Shown here piece by piece: positions 61,847 to 64,000 of a DNA stretch of 64,000 nt. How positions within the stretch are numbered: position 1 is the stretch's first letter; each line of letters begins with the position of its first letter. This stretch comes from Acorus gramineus. Taxonomy: Eukaryota; Streptophyta; Magnoliopsida; Acorales; Acoraceae. Made by a program: the position numbers and the translations under genes. The stretch covers positions 30,545,716 through 30,609,715 of the forward strand of contig CM060850.1 of assembly GCA_030737835.1 (NCBI GenBank). Reading direction: 5' to 3'. The notes below the pieces were generated by a model, which was given only the letters and a program-made list of their open reading frames with translations, was not told the origin of the DNA and did no database searches.

Positions 61847-64000
61847 TGTGTCCAAAATGAAATCAGAGAAAAAAAAAATTACGGATATACAAGAGAGAAT
61901 GCATGTGGTTCAACAAAAAATTTATCATCAAAGAGAAGAAAGAGAATATTTCACTATATTACGAGAAGTCATAACACATAAAAGAGTATATATAACCTCA
62001 ATACAATACTAAAATGCTCTTGTATATAGTACAAAAACTACAAATACTGCTTTTACAAGTGAAAAATATACTTGAAAAAAAAAAAATATTTGCAGCAAGC
62101 CAGCAGCAAACAATATTTGTGAAGGACTCATGTGATACAATTTTTCTTGATATTTTGAAAATGATATGTTCAGGCTTGTGTAAAGTCTTTTTGCAAACTC
62201 TATTGATTTTTAATAAAAAATATATACATCCGTCTATTGAAATGCATATTGTTGTAAAAATGAAGATATGAATTAAAATACATTTTTTATTAAAAAATAA
62301 TTTTTATATATTATAATAATGCAATATATGTGTGTGTGCATGCATAATCGAGGGACCGTTTTTGAAAATGAACTGGGTGTACCAGTGCAAGAAACTATAT
62401 ATATATACCTAGGCATGTTAACGGGTCGTATGTCAATCTGGACCCGATCCGATAAAAGACATAAATACTGGACTCAAATGATTCGACAATCAAAACGGGT
62501 CGAGTCGGGGTTCACCCCAACCCGATCCTATAGACCCGATTGACCCAACCCAAATACTATGTAATTTTTTTATATTTATGATCTAACCCAACGTTCATGA
62601 TTAAACCAAACGATTATAACTAAATATTGAATAATTATTTAAAATTTTAAGCATTTAAAATATTTTTATAACCATTTGACTTCACGTAAAAGCATAATAA
62701 TCCAAATCGTATTCCAGATGTTTTCTCATAAAATATTAAAAAAATCAAAATAGTGAATAACTATTTATAATACACTAGAAACTATTAAAAAGAAGAAAAA
62801 AAGTCATTGTAGATCTTTGAGAAGTTCTTTGACCTCTCTTTGAGAAGTTCTTTATCTGACCTAAGCTTGTTAATGGATCGACTCGATCCGATCCGAAGGA
62901 TTGACAATCAAATTGGTTGTCACACGAAAAGAAAATGAGCAGGCCCACCTCAGCACGCTGAAAACTTACAATACACGTATTTAATTAAGGTCTACTGCTT
63001 CCAACCGGGACCACTAGATACGGACGGTCTGCGTCCTCTTCACCGTCTTTTGAGACAAAATGTACGGCTGTGATGAACACTCACATGTTGTCGCCCAATG
63101 TACAGGAGTTCTCGCTCTCACGAATCTCTCACCATCACATACTTTACAAAACACAAATCAATTCATTTTTGAATTTGAATTCTTTAAAAAGCTAGTTCCA
63201 TATATATATGCGGCAGTAGATGCACGTCGTCGAAGTAGGCCCCACATGATCCCTGAGTTTCGAAATTACAGATTAAAGTTCAAACGTGTAACCGGCCAAT
63301 TTTTCATGGGTTCAGCAATGTAGGCCTATCATAATTGGTTGGTCTTTTATAAAGGTCTAATTATTTTCCAGTTACAAAGAACAAATACGTGGACGGTGGA
63401 CACCTCTTTCAGAGAGTGATAAAGTTCATGAATGATTTATAGTATGTCCAGAAACACAGCTTAAAAAATAATTTTTAATTTTTAGATGTTTTATGCACAT
63501 CTGTTGAGGGTGTAATGATGATGACTACTTTATGAAACATAAATTTTGAGATACCGTGTCAGATACAAAATCAAATAATGATGATAACAACTTTTACCTT
63601 TACCTTATAAAAAAGTTAATTTTTTTTTTGTTTGTGTGTGTGTGCCAAATGCACTCTGATAGTTTGATTCACACGGAAATGAATGATTCAAATGTAACTT
63701 TTTAGGGTATTTCAATTTTACATAATGAAAATGAGAATGAACATCAAATAAGATTTATGGTGAGTTTGGTGACTATAATACAAAAAAAGAAATTTTTTTT
63801 TCTATAAAATCAGTTTTAATAAATTTTTTAAAAGAAAAATTTGATCTAAAATATAAAAAAATGAACACAGAAATAAAAGATTTAAAATTTTATTTTTCTA
63901 TGCATTTTAAAGGAATGAGAACGAAGCGTGGTCAACACGAGAGTTATCCTAAAAAACCGTTGTTCCCGCAAACCCAATTCCCACTAGGGCTGCAACTTGG
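61847..64000. other. Intergenic, no gene recognised
   Basis: AT-rich. GACCCG-rich sequence begins with 'taggcatgttaacgggtcg' near 62410, and a similar end 'taagcttgttaatggatcg' occurs near 62862; both look like hAT-type element ends in one orientation. 63000-63330 is GC-richer without a recognisable exon. Confidence 0.45.

Overview
The window is nuclear DNA of a flowering plant. It is AT-rich, its genes have several introns with GT/AG junctions, a copia LTR retrotransposon lies inside it, and MITEs, LINE remnants and other repeats are scattered through it. The species cannot be named from the sequence. A eudicot or magnoliid angiosperm is likely, but this is inference. The exon structures below were assembled by hand and keep frame from start to stop.

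Layout. 1-3.1 kb: no gene seen. 3160-4375 (+): an R2R3-MYB of the TT2-like subgroup 5 type, with a MITE behind it. 5484-7973 (+): a small prefoldin/ASDURF-like gene (copy 1). 13186-16689 (-): a growth-regulating factor gene (QLQ and WRC domains, miR396 site). 18631-24700 (-): a copia element with LTRs and 5-bp target duplications, a frameshifted pol and no visible gag. 27907-28913 (+): the first two exons of a MOB1 gene, truncated and carrying a stop codon. 29454-31922 (+): a second intact prefoldin-like gene. 38848-42483 (+): the complete seven-exon MOB1 gene. 46059-55606 (-): a seven-exon gene for a 913-residue MCRS1/EMB1967-like protein with an FHA domain. From 56 kb to the end there are only repeats, the best being a Mutator-like MITE with a hAT-like element nested in it.

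The main structural result is a large tandem duplication. The order is prefoldin, MOB1 fragment, prefoldin, complete MOB1. The MOB1 fragment ends in MOB1 intron 2 at exactly the base where the second prefoldin segment begins (29196-29200), with the five bases AATTA shared by both parents. One tandem duplication reaching from 5216 to the equivalent of 40147 explains the order. The two spacers between the duplicated ends differ greatly: the first holds the GRF gene and the copia element, the second holds neither.

The intact genes have unrelated jobs: flavonoid regulation (MYB), co-chaperone assembly (prefoldin-like), organ growth (GRF), Hippo/NDR kinase signalling (MOB1) and chromatin (MCRS1-like). 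They are neighbours rather than a functional cluster. No previously undescribed biochemical system was found. The novelty is in genome structure: the chimeric junction, a copia element whose gag position is taken by a ~157-bp tandem repeat, an initiator-tRNA-like retropseudogene with an altered anticodon, and the nested transposon.
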